The notes under the pieces are model-generated. The model did no database searches and was not told where the DNA came from. It worked only from the letters and a program-made list of their open reading frames with translations. From Ophthalmolycus amberensis (Eukaryota; Chordata; Actinopteri; Perciformes; Zoarcidae), in assembly GCA_024529925.1 (NCBI GenBank), contig JAFEUB010000725.1:621501-685500 (forward strand): DNA of 64,000 nucleotides, given 5' to 3'. Every line of letters begins with the position of its first letter. Within the stretch, counting starts at the first letter, position 1. The position numbers and the translations under genes are program-made. Shown piece after piece: positions 1 to 12,000 of this stretch.

Positions 1-859
1 TCTACAATTAACACTTGAACTCATGAAGGGCATTTAGAAATGGCAAGGTACAAAATGTAAACCATACTTTGGTGTTTACTTTTTTACCATTTTACTTAAG
101 ATTTCATATAAAAATGTTTTTCTTTTTCCAACACTGACAATGAGGAAGTTCTTGGGTAGCTGATGAGATTTAATATAGAAACAACATTTTTGTGATTTAG
201 AGGATATATCAGTGTTCCACTTCAGTCTGTCAGGCGCCACTGAGGTAAAAGGAAAACAAATTAATTCTAGAGGTTAAAAACAAAAAACACACCAGAGCAC
301 CTCTGAGATTTCTTTCCCCTTTGTGGTTATTTGCCTCAAAAGATTGTGAAACATCTCCCACAGCATATTTTTAGCATGCCTCAGGGCTGCTGCGAGAAGA
401 GCTGAAAACCTCAGAGAACCGTTGAATGCTTCACAGCTGGTGGTCTATTCAAATGTGTTTTTTTACATTTGAAATCTCATTTTGTTGAACCCTTTCGTTC
501 ACATGACACAGTTTACAGCCGACGAAACATAACTTGCATCATCACTGAACACGTTGGAAACTAAACAACGCAACAATCAGATGTTCATCTCAAAAATGGT
601 TTCCAATATAAGCAGCATAGAATAACATGTTGTCATGGAATGCACAACTGGGAAGGCCCATTGCAGTTGTAAGTGTAGAAGTACCTGCTAAATGATGCAG
701 TATTGTTCTAGACCCCTTTGAGTAAAACTGGAGAACAGCGTTTCCTAAAAAAACACTAGTTTTAATGGCCATACGTTATCCAATAAAGCATGAAATGAAA
801 GCATGAAATATTAATATATTTTACACTAACACAACTTAACAAAGGCGCATATTTTAAAC
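1..859. other. AT-rich non-coding DNA, no gene seen
   Basis: No conserved protein frame, RNA gene or repeat structure could be recognised. The only open frame (about 60 codons on the minus strand near 590-772) has no recognisable domain and no codon-like conservation signal. It is probably intergenic sequence. Confidence 0.6.
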
Positions 860-1132
860 AATTTTTACTTTGAGGAACTTTCATTTTGTGTTTTGATTTT
901 GGTCACCTCTGTGGACAATAGTGGTAGTGCTTCAGAGCACCAGAGTCCCTTTAGACTCCTTCATTCTACTGCAGCAGGGTCTGACAGTCTGCCCCTCTCA
1001 GTCCTGGTTCTGGTTCTCCCGTGTCTCCCTTCCCTCCAGGGGGTCCAGCAATACGGCCTGGGTCTCCAGCAGCGTGGTGTCAGTGTTGGCTTCCAGCGGG
1101 GACCGGAGGAGCAGAGAGGAGAAGCTCTGCTC

Positions 1133-1720
1133 CTGGAGGAGCTGAGCTCTCCTCGTCCCGCGGGAGCTTCCGAATGCAGGTCGAGGGCGGAAGCAAAGCC
1201 GGATCTGGGTCTGTCCACGGTGGACCGGTCTCTGCTGGAGGAACTGGGTCTGTCCACGGTGGACCAGTCTCTGCTGAAGGATCTGGGTCTGTCCACAGTG
1301 GACCGGTCTCTGCTGGAGGATCTGGGTCTGTCCACGGTGGACCGGTCTCTGCTGGAGGATCTGGGTCTGTCCACTGTGGACCGGTCTCTGCTGAAGGATC
1401 TGGGTCTGTCCACAGTGGACTGGTCTCTGCTGGAGGATCTGGGTCTGTCCACGGTGGACCGGTCGCTGCTGGAGGATCTGGGTCTGTCCACGGTGGACCG
1501 GTCTCTGCCGGAGGCCCTGCTGGAGTCTGAGCTGAAGGAGTTTCTGGTGAACCTGCATGATTTCATCCGGTGGCACCGATGACGAACATTAAGAATAACT
1601 CTATAGAAATAGACAATCTTCTCTCCGATGGTCTTGTTTACTGATGTAGGTCATGAGAATCAGGATTAAACTGAGACGGTTTCATAACGAGGTTTAAAGT
1701 TCCTCACAGAAACGTTAAGT
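1133..1720 (+). repeat. Dispersed element copy 1, carrying a minisatellite
   Basis: The segments 1133-1204 and 1517-1700 reappear in inverted orientation at about 9838-10165. The shared parts include a stretch reading as ESELKEFL in one frame, the sequence around GCCGGATCTG, and a tail with GACAATCTTC and GTTTACTGATGTAGGTCAT. Two diverged copies in one window mark this as a dispersed repeat rather than a host gene. The copy here differs by an internal 39-bp tandem expansion. The class of element is not recognised. Confidence 0.7.
1205..1516. repeat. Minisatellite, 8 units of 39 bp
   Basis: Eight consecutive 39-bp units begin with CTGGGTCTGTCCA. They differ from each other at only a few positions, mainly GAG/AAG, GGT/AGT/TGT and one CGG/TGG. 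Because 39 is divisible by three, every frame without a stop in one unit stays open through the array. In one + frame the unit reads LGLSTVDRSLLED. This explains the four overlapping open frames of 170-230 codons here (893-1582 +, 1021-1530 +, and two on the minus strand). None resembles a known protein. Confidence 0.92.
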
Positions 1721-2529
1721 ATGCAGAACAGGAGAATCGGGATAAGAGTCTTATTGATCATTTGAATTAGTTGTCTTAGCTCTCGATACAATAGAGTGTT
1801 CTGTAAAAGCAATTTTGTAAAATCATGAATCCTCCAAAATAATGTGTATTATGTCATGTTGTGTGACACAAAGTCAGTCTTCTGAGGAAAATAATAAGAA
1901 AAAAAGTTCAGAATTGATTTGCCCTTGCTGTATTCAAATGAGTTGGCTTCGGTCATAGATAATACATAAGCAAATGATCAAATAGTTCCTGTGAATCGTA
2001 ATCAGTATTCTTTCTAACATTGTAGAAGAAGCCGTTCTTCCCATCTGCCAAGTCAATCAAACATTTGTGTGTAAAAACTCATCTGGTCTTCAGGAACAAG
2101 TAGTAAATAACGGATTCGTTCAAGTTGTTCATATTTGCCACAATCGAGTTTCCATCTCCAGCTGGCTTTCGTTCAACACGCCTTCCCCTGCTGGTCACTT
2201 CTCAGACTGCAAGGACAGTTTCCATCATCATCGCCACTAATGCAGTAGAAAGGAATGAAATACACGATACCCAAAGATAGTAGCAACATGTCTGACTAAC
2301 AACACCAACAGCAGGTCATAACTCTGTTCCTTGCACCAACAACATTGATCAAATCTTGCAAATCCTTTGACATTCAGTCCGTTCTTGTGCGGGAGATATT
2401 TATCGACAGTGTTGTAAACTATATGATCAGGCCAATATGTTACTTTTGCATGTTTAGTGTGTGTTCTGTCAATGAAATGTGTTCATTATTTTCAAAAGTC
2501 ATTATTGCCAAAGTCAGAACTATTGTACG
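1721..2529. other. Non-coding DNA between repeats
   Basis: AT-rich sequence with short frames only. Part of it may be the degraded 5' side of the LINE that follows, but no endonuclease motif could be read. Confidence 0.5.
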
Positions 2530-4206
2530 AACAACGTAGTTGATTTTTGGAACGAAGTGAGAGCTCTTAACTGTAAAACATCTTTACCATGCACGATAGA
2601 TGGAATTTCAGGAGCAGACAACATTGCTGAGTTATGGCGACAGCATTATAGCACCTTATTTAACTGCATCAAAAGTGATTTCTTTAGCGTGGACAGTTCT
2701 GAGAGTAATGAGTCAATGGCAATTACATCATATGAGGTGCACCAAGCTATCAATAAACTGTCTGAAGGCAAAGCAAGTGGTTTAGACCATATTACTGCTG
2801 AACACCTTAAATATGCTAGTCCGAGGTTAGCTCCTCTCCTCGCTATTTGTTTTACTGGCTTCATGATTCACGGCTTGTTACCAGACTCAATGCTGTCTGT
2901 TCTCTTAGTGCCAGTCATTAAAAACAAAGCTGGTAAAGTATGTAGCCTAGAGAATTACAGGCCCATTGCTTTGGCCAGCGTACTGTCAAAAGTCCTGGAA
3001 AGAATTCTGCTGGACAGAATACATGACTTTATCACCTCCACAGATAACCAGTTCGGCTTCAAAGCCAAACATGGCACTGACTTGTGTATATATGCCTTAA
3101 AGGAAATTGTAAACAAATACAGAGGTCAAAACTCATCAGTTCTTATGTGTTTTATTGATGCCTCCAAAGCTTTTGATCGTGTTAATCATAGTAAATTATT
3201 TTTTAAACTGAGCCAAAGAGGTGTCCCCACATACATTGTGAGAATTCTGGCTTACTGGTATGCGCACCAGAGTATGCAAGTAAAATGGGGTAAAAGTGTG
3301 TCAGCCCCATTTGGGGTTAGCAATGGTGTCAGACAAGTTCTGTTTAATCTGTATATTGATGATCTGTCCAAGCTACTGAAAGCCTGTACTACTGGGTGCA
3401 TGATTGGAAATACTCTGGTTAATCACATCATGTATGCAGATGATCTGGTGATCTTTAGTCCATCTAGCGCTGGTCTTCAGCAGCTCCTCACTATATGTAC
3501 TGTGTATGGTGTGGAACATGACATCAAATACAACGCCAGTAAGAGTGCTATCCTGATCTGTCGAACTAAAGAGGACAAATGTCTAAACTTCCCTGACTTC
3601 AAATTGTCTGACAATAATCTTGGTGTCTGTAGTGAAGTAAAATATCTTGGTCATTTTTTAACAGAACACATGACCGATGATAACGACATTTCCAGGCAAT
3701 GTCGTATGATGTATGCACAAGCAAACAGTCTCTCACGCAAGTTTGGTCTGTGTACAGATGGAGTGAAGATGTCTCTGTTCAGAGCATATTGTACTCCACT
3801 CTACACTGCACACTTGTGGTCAAACTACAAAAAAAAGAGTTTACAGAGACTTCAAGTAGCGTACAATGACGCCATGAGAATACTTTTAAAGAGACCGAGA
3901 TGGAGTAGTGCTAGTGAAATGTTTGTGGCTGCACGAGTCAACACTTTCCAAACAGTTTTAAGAAATCTCATGTACAAATTCAGCTGTAGACTGAATGACT
4001 CTGTAAATGGGATCATACTTGTTTTAACCAACATAAGGTTTAGCACCACACGCTACCAGTCCCAGCTGTGGCGACATTGGTACAGCTGTCTCTTTGTAAG
4101 GCATTGCTAGGCCTATGTACTTTTATTGTTTGTGTCTGTCTTTTTATGTATCTGTCTGTATGGACCCCGAGTCTGAAATAAAGTCTATCTATCTATCTAT
4201 CTATTG
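2530..4206 (+). mobile_element. 5'-truncated non-LTR retrotransposon (LINE), RT and 3' end
   Basis: One open frame (2479-4110, 543 codons) reads through most of a LINE reverse transcriptase. Visible blocks are NYRPIALASVLSKVLE, QFGFKAKHGT, the A-box FIDASKAFDR and the catalytic Y-A-D-D at 3433-3444. It ends in the C-terminal YRxxLYTxHLW...YNDAMRILL region usual in jockey/CR1/I-type fish and coral LINEs. The apurinic endonuclease half is missing, so the copy is 5' truncated. After the stop come an AATAAAG and a (TCTA)n tail near 4180-4205, the expected 3' end. The frame passes from SNGVRQ directly to VLFNLYID: the usual RT block between these (Gly-Gly, then Leu-Ser-Pro) is absent, an in-frame loss of about six codons. 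The enzyme is presumably dead. The exact clade is not resolved. Confidence 0.9.
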
Positions 4207-4325
4207 TAAGCTGCATGTGACACAGACCCACACACCAGCTCTCCCTCCCATCCAGAGACATGTCCTCCAGCATTCCACCCTACAAAGTGATATAATAACA
4301 AAAACAAACAGAATAGTTAGACAGA

Positions 4326-4690
4326 CTACATAGTTAGTAGTTTATAGATTCCATGAGTGTTATGGAACATCTGTGGGCGACCTCTCATGGCATATGTTAT
4401 AGTTTTCCAAAGGAGCACATGAATTAACCGCTTTAATCCACTGAGTAATATTCAGGGTTTCCTCAGCATTCCACTTTGATTTAATGCATCTTTTTCCAGC
4501 AGTAATATCTAACAACAACAACCCTTTATCCTTTGGGAGGGGAGATTCGGATTGGTCAAGTTCCCTAAATAAAACTTGTATTTCCCTTAATACAACTTTT
4601 TCAAGAATATTCCGAATCTCCAGGCATCACCGACTTCGATAGGTGTTTGATGAACATCCTCGCAAATCTCCACTGAATGACTAAGAATCG
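4326..4690 (-). mobile_element. L1-clade LINE remnant (C-terminal end of ORF2)
   Basis: Read on the minus strand, the segment gives KCIKSKWNAEE, then TQWIKAVNSCAPLE. After a one-base frame change it gives ITYAMRGRPQMFHN and a stop at 4326-4328. This resembles the C-terminus of fish L1/Tx1-like ORF2 proteins, where a tryptophan-rich stretch is followed by a Leu-Glu-Lys-Ile-Thr-Tyr motif. It is a short, frameshifted remnant abutting the 3' tail of the LINE on the other strand. Assignment rests on motif memory only. Confidence 0.5.
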
Positions 4691-4699
4691 GTTTAGTGA

Positions 4700-5879
4700 A
4701 TGTCTCAATATGTTTTGACGGGAGGAGGGGTCTTGTGTCTTGCCAATATGGCAATACGATGTTGCTATAAACCTAATCTGGGCAGAAATATAATTCTGGG
4801 TCCGTTACTGTTGGAAGTATGTGAAAGATAAATACAAGGCAAGAATAAATTCTAATTTTAACATCAAAGTTCAATAAATCAGATCAATGTACTGATTACA
4901 GTTATACAGATATGGTTATGGATTATCATGCTGATTCTATTCTATGATTGTCTATACACTAAGATCGAAACTTCTCATGACAACAATAACAGCAGAGGTT
5001 TCTTCTGCTTAATTTGAATCGCAAAATCTAAGAGGGATTCAGTGAATATAAGATCTGCATTTACCACCAGATCCTCACTGGGAATCCACACACGTGTAGA
5101 TCTCGACATCGTGGTCATAAAAAATCAAATCTATGTTTTCTACTATAAGAGTCTTACAGTTTTTAAATAGTGTTATGTAAGAAAAAAACTCATTGTCATG
5201 TAGGCTAGTAAAAGCTCATTGACAGAAATCAAACATTGCAGAAATAAAGTCATCAAATATTAGTTTTTTTTCAATTGTGTATTTTATACTGATGTATATC
5301 AGTATAAAATATATATATTTATTATTATTTTTCTCCCATTGCAACTCAACAGCATCATTTTAATAAAACAGCCACTAGGCAGCACCAGAGGACCTCAGAA
5401 AGAGATACACGGAGCTATCGCCTCTCTTTTCAGGGATCTTTATTCTGTCAGCCAGTCACAGACCGCACTGCTTCTTTTACAGATTAGGAAGAAATGATTT
5501 TCTCTGAGAGGTAATTAAAGACCTCAGCGTGGAATTCAATCACACCCACAGACACACACGATTCCCTAATGTGGTAGGATGACCAAGACAGTTCTACAGT
5601 ACGAGATTTAGTCAGTGAAACAGTTGCAGTATTAAAAAAACAAAACGGATAAATGGGATTTAAATAAAAAGAATAAAAAAGAACGAAAAATAAACATAAG
5701 CGTAAAGAAAAGGCCTTCAAATGAAGTTATTATAGGGCTGTGTGCTCAGTGTGTAAACTTTCACCAGCACAGCACCAATATGTTCTCTTTTTAATTTCTC
5801 ATGGAAGAAAATGATAATACAATTGTATTATCACGAACCCTTCAGTATTTTTCAATGAGATATCGACAGTACCACCATT
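4700..5879. other. AT-rich intergenic DNA
   Basis: No protein frame or repeat could be recognised. The stretch ends just upstream of the GC-richer candidate ptpdc1 promoter region. Confidence 0.5.
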
Positions 5880-6119
5880 ACAACGATGATAACTGAGCTC
5901 CGTCTGTGGTCACGTGACGTAACGGCACCGGTCTATGACAACATGTCAGGTTGCTAAGTTAGCTAGTGAGCTAGCTGCACTTAGCGGACCAAATGATGTG
6001 GCTAGAGAAAAATCCCGATTTGCTACGTGCCACCGACAAAACAACCACGCAGTCAGAGAGATGAATCGGCTGTGTCAGATATTGTATAGACAACCCCGGA
6101 CTCGGACGAGAGGATAACG
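5880..6119 (+). promoter_or_regulatory. ptpdc1: Candidate ptpdc1 promoter and non-coding first exon
   Basis: A locally GC-richer stretch contains GTCACGTGACG (an E-box overlapping a CRE-like half site, about 5909-5920) and ends in a strong splice donor, ACG|GTGAGT, with the exon end at 6119. The next matching acceptor in the gene is TTTCAG at 9082-9087, eight bases before the ptpdc1 ATG. A spliced 5' UTR from here to 9088 is the simplest model. The short frame at 5935-6117 is probably not translated. No transcript evidence is available. Confidence 0.45.
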
Positions 6120-7904
6120 GTGAGTCAGGCCCTCTCCAGCTACCATGCTAGCTTCAGTTAACGCTAACACAGTACGGCGAGCTAACTAGCTAACGTTAGC
6201 GTCAGGGCTCGCAGCATCAGCACCAGACACAACATTTCACTGGCCAGCCTAACGCTAGCCTTTCTGCGCCAAAAGACACGTTGTGACTTCCAAACTTGAC
6301 AGTACAACCACAACTAACGCAACGTCAGTGCGCTTTAACGTTCAGCTCATTAACGTTAATAAGAGAGTTGACGTTAATGCAGCTTTGTTCGCCGACTCAA
6401 GTGTCCAGATGTTGATTTGTATCCGCCGGCACACTCTCACCGCTCGGTATCAGGTCTCACACCCGTACCGTTAGTCAGACGAGGTGATATGATATCTGTT
6501 AGGGCTTTTAAATGGCTTTAATATTGTTGTGTAACATACGTGTTGCTCTCGTGCACACACCAGCGTGCTCTCCCTCACCATCATCTGACTTCAATGAGAA
6601 GAAGTAGTCCCGTATCCAGGATGTGTAACCTCGTGCTTCTGTAATAGACCTCATGGCAGACGCTTGTCATAAGAAAAGCACGGGTGAATAACACCGTCGT
6701 TAATGTCATTAATTACACTTGTGCCATGACAAGTCAGAGCCATATACAGTGCGTCATATTTACTGTGCCATTTGATTTGAGTGACTGAAGTCTATAAACT
6801 ACTAGTGCCCTTGCGTGTTGCATTATGTAGAAGTCTTAATTGACTGCTCAATGTTGAGTGAACTGAGTGTCTTGTCTAATAGGGAATAGTGAGTGAACGA
6901 CATCGTAAATTAAGACACAGCATAGAACGTCTGTTTAAAATTCCTAAAGAGCACCACATGTACAGATTAACCCATTTAAAACATGTTAATAACAACTGCT
7001 AGTCTTTGCTAGCTCGCTCTTACCATGATGGAAGTAGCTTGATTGAGCTAATTGCAGAGTTTTAATTCATCTATTTCCATTCGTTCTTTATTGTGAAGCC
7101 CAAGTATCTCCCCCGTTAGTCTACTTGCTCATATTGTATGCATTTGACAAATTAGTTGATTTATTTGGCAAATGAATGGACTATGTCTGCTTATGATGTG
7201 GTAAAAGCTTTGTTTCCATCTATTACCCAGTTGTTTCCATTTCTGTTCTTGTTATTTCCTTTTTATTTCCATAAATTCCACTTTGAATATTCCTGCCACA
7301 GACACCTGCCCGGGCACAGACAGATTTAGATGAAACATGGTGTGAGGAGCGCCATATTTCTTTATCAACACACTCAGTGGAGTATGACTCTCACATCCCA
7401 CTCTCGTCAGCAGCGTCCCTGAGAGACTCAGCCTTCACACCGTCTCTCTCGTGTCCGTGAGCGTATGGCTCCACCGCAAAGTGTTTCGGTTCATCTGCTC
7501 TCGATCAACGGCCGAGTGAAAACATTTATTTGCCGTCCCTATATTAGCTCGGTGTCATATCATTGTTAATATTTGATGTGCACACGTCACACTTGTCATG
7601 AAGAACAGCCTTCTCGTTCACCAGCCTGTTATCAAGAGCTTCCTACAAACGGTGCCAGGCGGTGTCGGGCTCCGGCAGGACGGGCCGCCGTTTGGATCGG
7701 GCTTCTTCTCCGGCCGTGCTGCTGGAAACGCTTCAACCGGTGTCATACTAGATCTTGGTGCCATATTAGTTTGTACCAAGAAGTGTGGATTACAGTGTAA
7801 GCCCCAAAATCAGCTGTGGGGGGGAAAGACGGGCTCTTAACTTTACACCATCAATATTCATGTGCTACAGAAGTCTTGCTCTTAACACTAGTGCACAGTG
7901 ACAT
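6120..7904 (+). other. Probable ptpdc1 intron in the 5' UTR
   Basis: The stretch holds GCTAACGTTAGC-type low-complexity sequence just after the candidate donor, then ordinary non-coding DNA. No conserved coding exon was found. Confidence 0.4.
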
Positions 7905-8180
7905 AAATGTGACTTGTCTCTGAAGCTGTCAAAGATGTTTTTCACTAACAAATTGTCGAACTCGACGGGTGACGTCACAATGACTACGTCCACTTCTCAC
8001 ATACAGTGTATGGTTTTATCCAGTGACTCTTTATCAGACAGTACCCTACCCTGGGTACTTTGGGTCTTTCTCATGAAGTATTTTAAGTCTTATACTTCAA
8101 CAGTTTTTTGAAAAACAATTTTCCCAAATAAGATCCCGTGGTGGTCCACCAGAAGAGACGGGACTTTGCCTCTCTATAGT
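7905..8180. repeat. Fragments of two dispersed repeats
   Basis: Positions 7905-8035 include a TGACGTCACAATGACTACGT stretch that recurs near 18222-18245 and 58350-58372, so they belong to the same family as the 13.6, 17 and 26 kb copies. Positions 8125-8180 match one end of the 637-bp inverted-repeat element at 34275-34911 (GATCCC..TGG..GTCCACC, then GACTTTGCCTCTCTAT). Both are partial copies. Confidence 0.6.
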
Positions 8181-8825
8181 ACAGTTTAAATACATGTAAA
8201 CAACTTCCCCAAAATCTAGAGTCCTGCACTAATTAGCCTCCTGCTGTTTTTCTGTTCCCATCATGGTAACTACTGCTGGTGCAGTCCGACAGCTCCGGGT
8301 GTCCAGCAAAAGTCTCCACACCTAGAAAAACATGCTAATGATGGAGAGAGGAAGGAGAAAGCAAAAGGTCAGGGAATCATTTGCCCGTCGAGAAGTTACC
8401 CTGCTCAATTGTTAATGGAGCTGTGAAGGTGCCCAGTTTCACTCCTGCAGCACCAGTTCAGGCCGAGCGCCGAGGCCCATCAGAGCTCCGGGTGTAACGG
8501 GAGAAGCCCTCGGTTCCCGGAGTGATGCTGACACACCGGGAGACCCGTGTGTCACGACCCTGATATCAGGCTGCAAAAAATCAGATGTGCAAGTCAAGAA
8601 GTGCGGCCCTGGAGCAGCACACAATAGCAGGTGGATGTGTGTTCACTTGGATAATTGATGAGCGTGGCATCAGCCCAGTGACATAGGAGGGATTTAGCTT
8701 CACCTCTCACATGCAGTGTAAAGCGTTCTTTGTAACTCAGCACCTCCTCAGCTCCCACCGCTGCCACCAGGCCCTTCCCACCTGCCTCCCAGAGGTGCAG
8801 CCGTCAGACTGACACGTGAGCCACT

Positions 8826-8931
8826 GTTGCCCGGCAAAGACGACCCAGGGGAGAGAAGGGGGGGGGGGCAAAGTGGCTCAAAGTGGCCCCCCCCCCCCCT
8901 TCTCTCCCCTGGGTCGTCTTTGCCGGGCAAC
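8826..8931. repeat. Perfect inverted repeat (43-bp arms, 20-nt loop)
   Basis: The left arm (8826-8868) starts GTTGCCCGGCAAAGACGACC and ends in a G run. The right arm (8889-8931) is its exact reverse complement, starting in a C run. The loop contains the direct duplication AAAGTGGC. It lies about 165 bp before the ptpdc1 ATG, in the presumed 5' intron. No transposon target duplication was recognised around it. Confidence 0.95.
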
Positions 8932-9095
8932 GGCGCTCCTCGCATCTCATTTGCGTGTGCACCTTGTTACCGTTTGCGTTATCAGCACCACCCCCGAAGC
9001 TTCCGCTGGCGAGGCTGTGTACTTCGTTTCCTTTTGTTGTTTTTTTTTATCCGCCTTTGACACGCAGTGTTTATCCTCCCATTTCAGCCCCTGCC

Positions 9096-12000
9096 ATGGC
9101 AGCCGGTGTCAGCATACTGAGCGACCTGCCTTACTCCGCCAGTGGAGCTCGCAGTGCAGAGAGCGGCACGGAGATGGAGACAGGTAGGAGAGCTCAGCAA
9201 CACTAACGCAACACAAGAGCTATTTCTTTTGTAATGCAGTGCAATGGCACAGGACTGTAGACTTGAAATGGTTTCATTCAGTGAAGATAATTAGCCTTTT
9301 TTATATCATGTTGAAGAGATGAAGACGAAATTGGAATTGGGGCTGAGTGGTAATTTGCAGGCCGGCTTCAGCATCAAGACAAATGTTGTAGGTGAAACAA
9401 ACAAGTGATTTATTCAATAATGTGAAGGTTTTCATGTAGCTGGACACGGAGTGTGAGATGGATAAAGTCTACTTCAGGCTTCAGATGAAGGGCACAGCAC
9501 ACCTATTACCTGACAAGGATTGTTTGCTGATGATGACTTTACAGGTTAAACAACACCCGTCCACTCCGTTTACATTCAACAGGAGAACACTCCAGGATCC
9601 TTTTAGTACTGATGCTGGATATTAGTTTGTCATGAATAAGACATCTGTCATCATGGATGTGACAGATCACGATCACATCTTTTCAATAATTAATTTCTTT
9701 CTGATGCAGTCAGAGCTTCAATTGGTTTTATAGATATCGCTCTGATATCTCTGCCACGAGGAAAAGATTGAAACCTCTCACAATTTCTCTCTTCTGGAGC
9801 AATTTCCTAATTTGACCAATCCTTAAAATTGCTGTTTTCAGTCACTATGAGGAACTTTCAACGGGCTGTGAAACCGTCTCAGTTTAATCCTGATCCTCTA
9901 TATGACCTACATCAGTAAACGAGACCATCAGTGGGGAGATTGTCTATTTCTATATAGTTATTGTTAATGCTTGTCATCGGTGACACCGGGTCAGATTTGG
10001 CGCGGAATTTAGAGTAAATGGAGGATCAGCAGAAACTCCTTCAGCTCAGACTCCAGCGGGGCCTCCAGCAGAGACCAGCGGGGCGCTGACAGATCCGGCT
10101 CTGCTGCCACCTTCAACCTGCAGGCGGGAGGAGGAGACCTCAGCTCCTGGCAGCAGCAGCATCTCCTCCTCCTCCTCCTCCTCCTCCTAATTATAATAAT
10201 TGAAAATCAATCAACAACCTAAAAAGCCTTTAACTGTAAGATACGTAAGTGATGAGTATCAGTGATTAAAACAATTTATTAAATATATATAACAGGTGTT
10301 TCAGATTACATTACATTATATAGCACTAAATAAATTGACGTTATTGTCAAATATGGCATTTTTGGGGGATTTGGGAACATAGTTAAGACTGGGAGTAAGC
10401 AGTGTTTCTTCCTTAGCACACTTATGTGCTCAAATGTTCCCTTCTGACATATAAAGGTCAGGTGTTGCTCTGGTGCTGATTGTAAGACTAGATAATAAGC
10501 CAGGTGAAGAAGAGAAGGAGAAGCAGACTGGTGAATGTCTGTCATGTCATGTGATCTCTGCTGCTCAGAGTACTGTACTAAGGGGTCTGTACTAAGGGGT
10601 CAGACACACTAACAGTTTAGCGTACTAAATAGCATGCTAGGGTGGAATTTTGCCAGTCAGCTCTTTGATCAGGCGACAAACAGGCGTTTCCCATCATGCC
10701 CTTGGGTCTTGCAGCCGGTGGAAAAAAAACGCTGGGGCCGCCTCGATGTCTCGAGTTCATCGTTGCTCACGTGTGTTCGTGACGACAGAGGAAGTCGGGA
10801 TCGAGTCGGTCGCAAATCTAACCGGCATTGTGCGGCGGTCGCCGGTGATCGGTGCTACACAGGACCGGCTCATCTCACATGAGCATATGGAGCAGCTCCA
10901 GACTTCATATTTGAGACTTGAAAGTAGCTCACGTTCACAAATATTAATTAAATATTTTGCTAGGCCATGGAAATAACACATTTGAATTCTTCATTTAGGG
11001 GGTGTTGCCCTTTAATTGCTATTGTTTAATGGTAGCAGGCAATAGGCATGATGTTCTCCATGAAACGATCTCGGAGCTCCAGCTGGTTCCAGCTTAAATG
11101 TGAGGATGTTCCTGCTTTTCTAATAAACTAAATAATCAATTGAAATTGGGAAACTTTCAACAAGACATTTTCGACACAAAGATGGTTTTATGAGTAGAAG
11201 TGTTGTTGATTCAGTGCTTCACTCCTGTGTGTACAGTGCTCAATGCACGGCTCCTCTTCCTCTTTCATTAACAAGCCGCCCCTCACATCTGTGTGTGTAA
11301 TCGGTGTGTGTGCAACATTCGCCCCCGTCCACCTCCCACCGACGACTTTGGAGACTGTCGTCATGGCGACACATCAAATGCTGCTGATGAAACTGATCGG
11401 CCGCCTCTGTTTGCCGACGGGTGATTGTCGGGTGATGATTCACCACTGGCACAGAGCCGTCCAGCCGGTCACTTCTGTCAGTACAGAGACGCCGGCAGCA
11501 GTGACATGCGGCCGCACAGAGGACGGCGCTCCGTATTCGGGGAGATGGCGGGAAGCGTGAGGAGGCGTGACCGCTGGCACTCGGCCCCGGAGGTCCTGCT
11601 GAAGGTCCTGCAGCGCAGACGCAGCTCCGCCCTGGAGACGCTCTCCTCCTCCTTCCACAGAGTCATGGCGACTGTCAGAGAGAGACGTATCCACCACACT
11701 GGAGAAATGTTTTTTATTTAGGGCTTTGACGATGACTTCAGCTGCAGGGAAAGCATGCACTAAGCACCGATGAGTATTGTCAAACTGTTCTTATGTTTCT
11801 TTTCTTTGTTGTTGTGTCCCCCCCCAGCCAATGCCAGGGTCCCTACAGCAAAGTACACCAAGATGGGGGAGACCCTGAGGCACGTCATCCCCGGTCACAT
11901 GCAGTGCTCCATGGCCTGCGGTGGGAAAGCCTGTAAATACGAGAACCCCTCTCGCTGGAGCGATGAGGAGCAAGCCGTCAAAGGTCTCTACTCGTCCTGG

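Noticed and set aside
893..1582. 229-codon open frame with 13-residue repeats
   Set aside because: It is a by-product of the 39-bp minisatellite; several other frames on both strands are equally open, and the flanks belong to a dispersed repeat.
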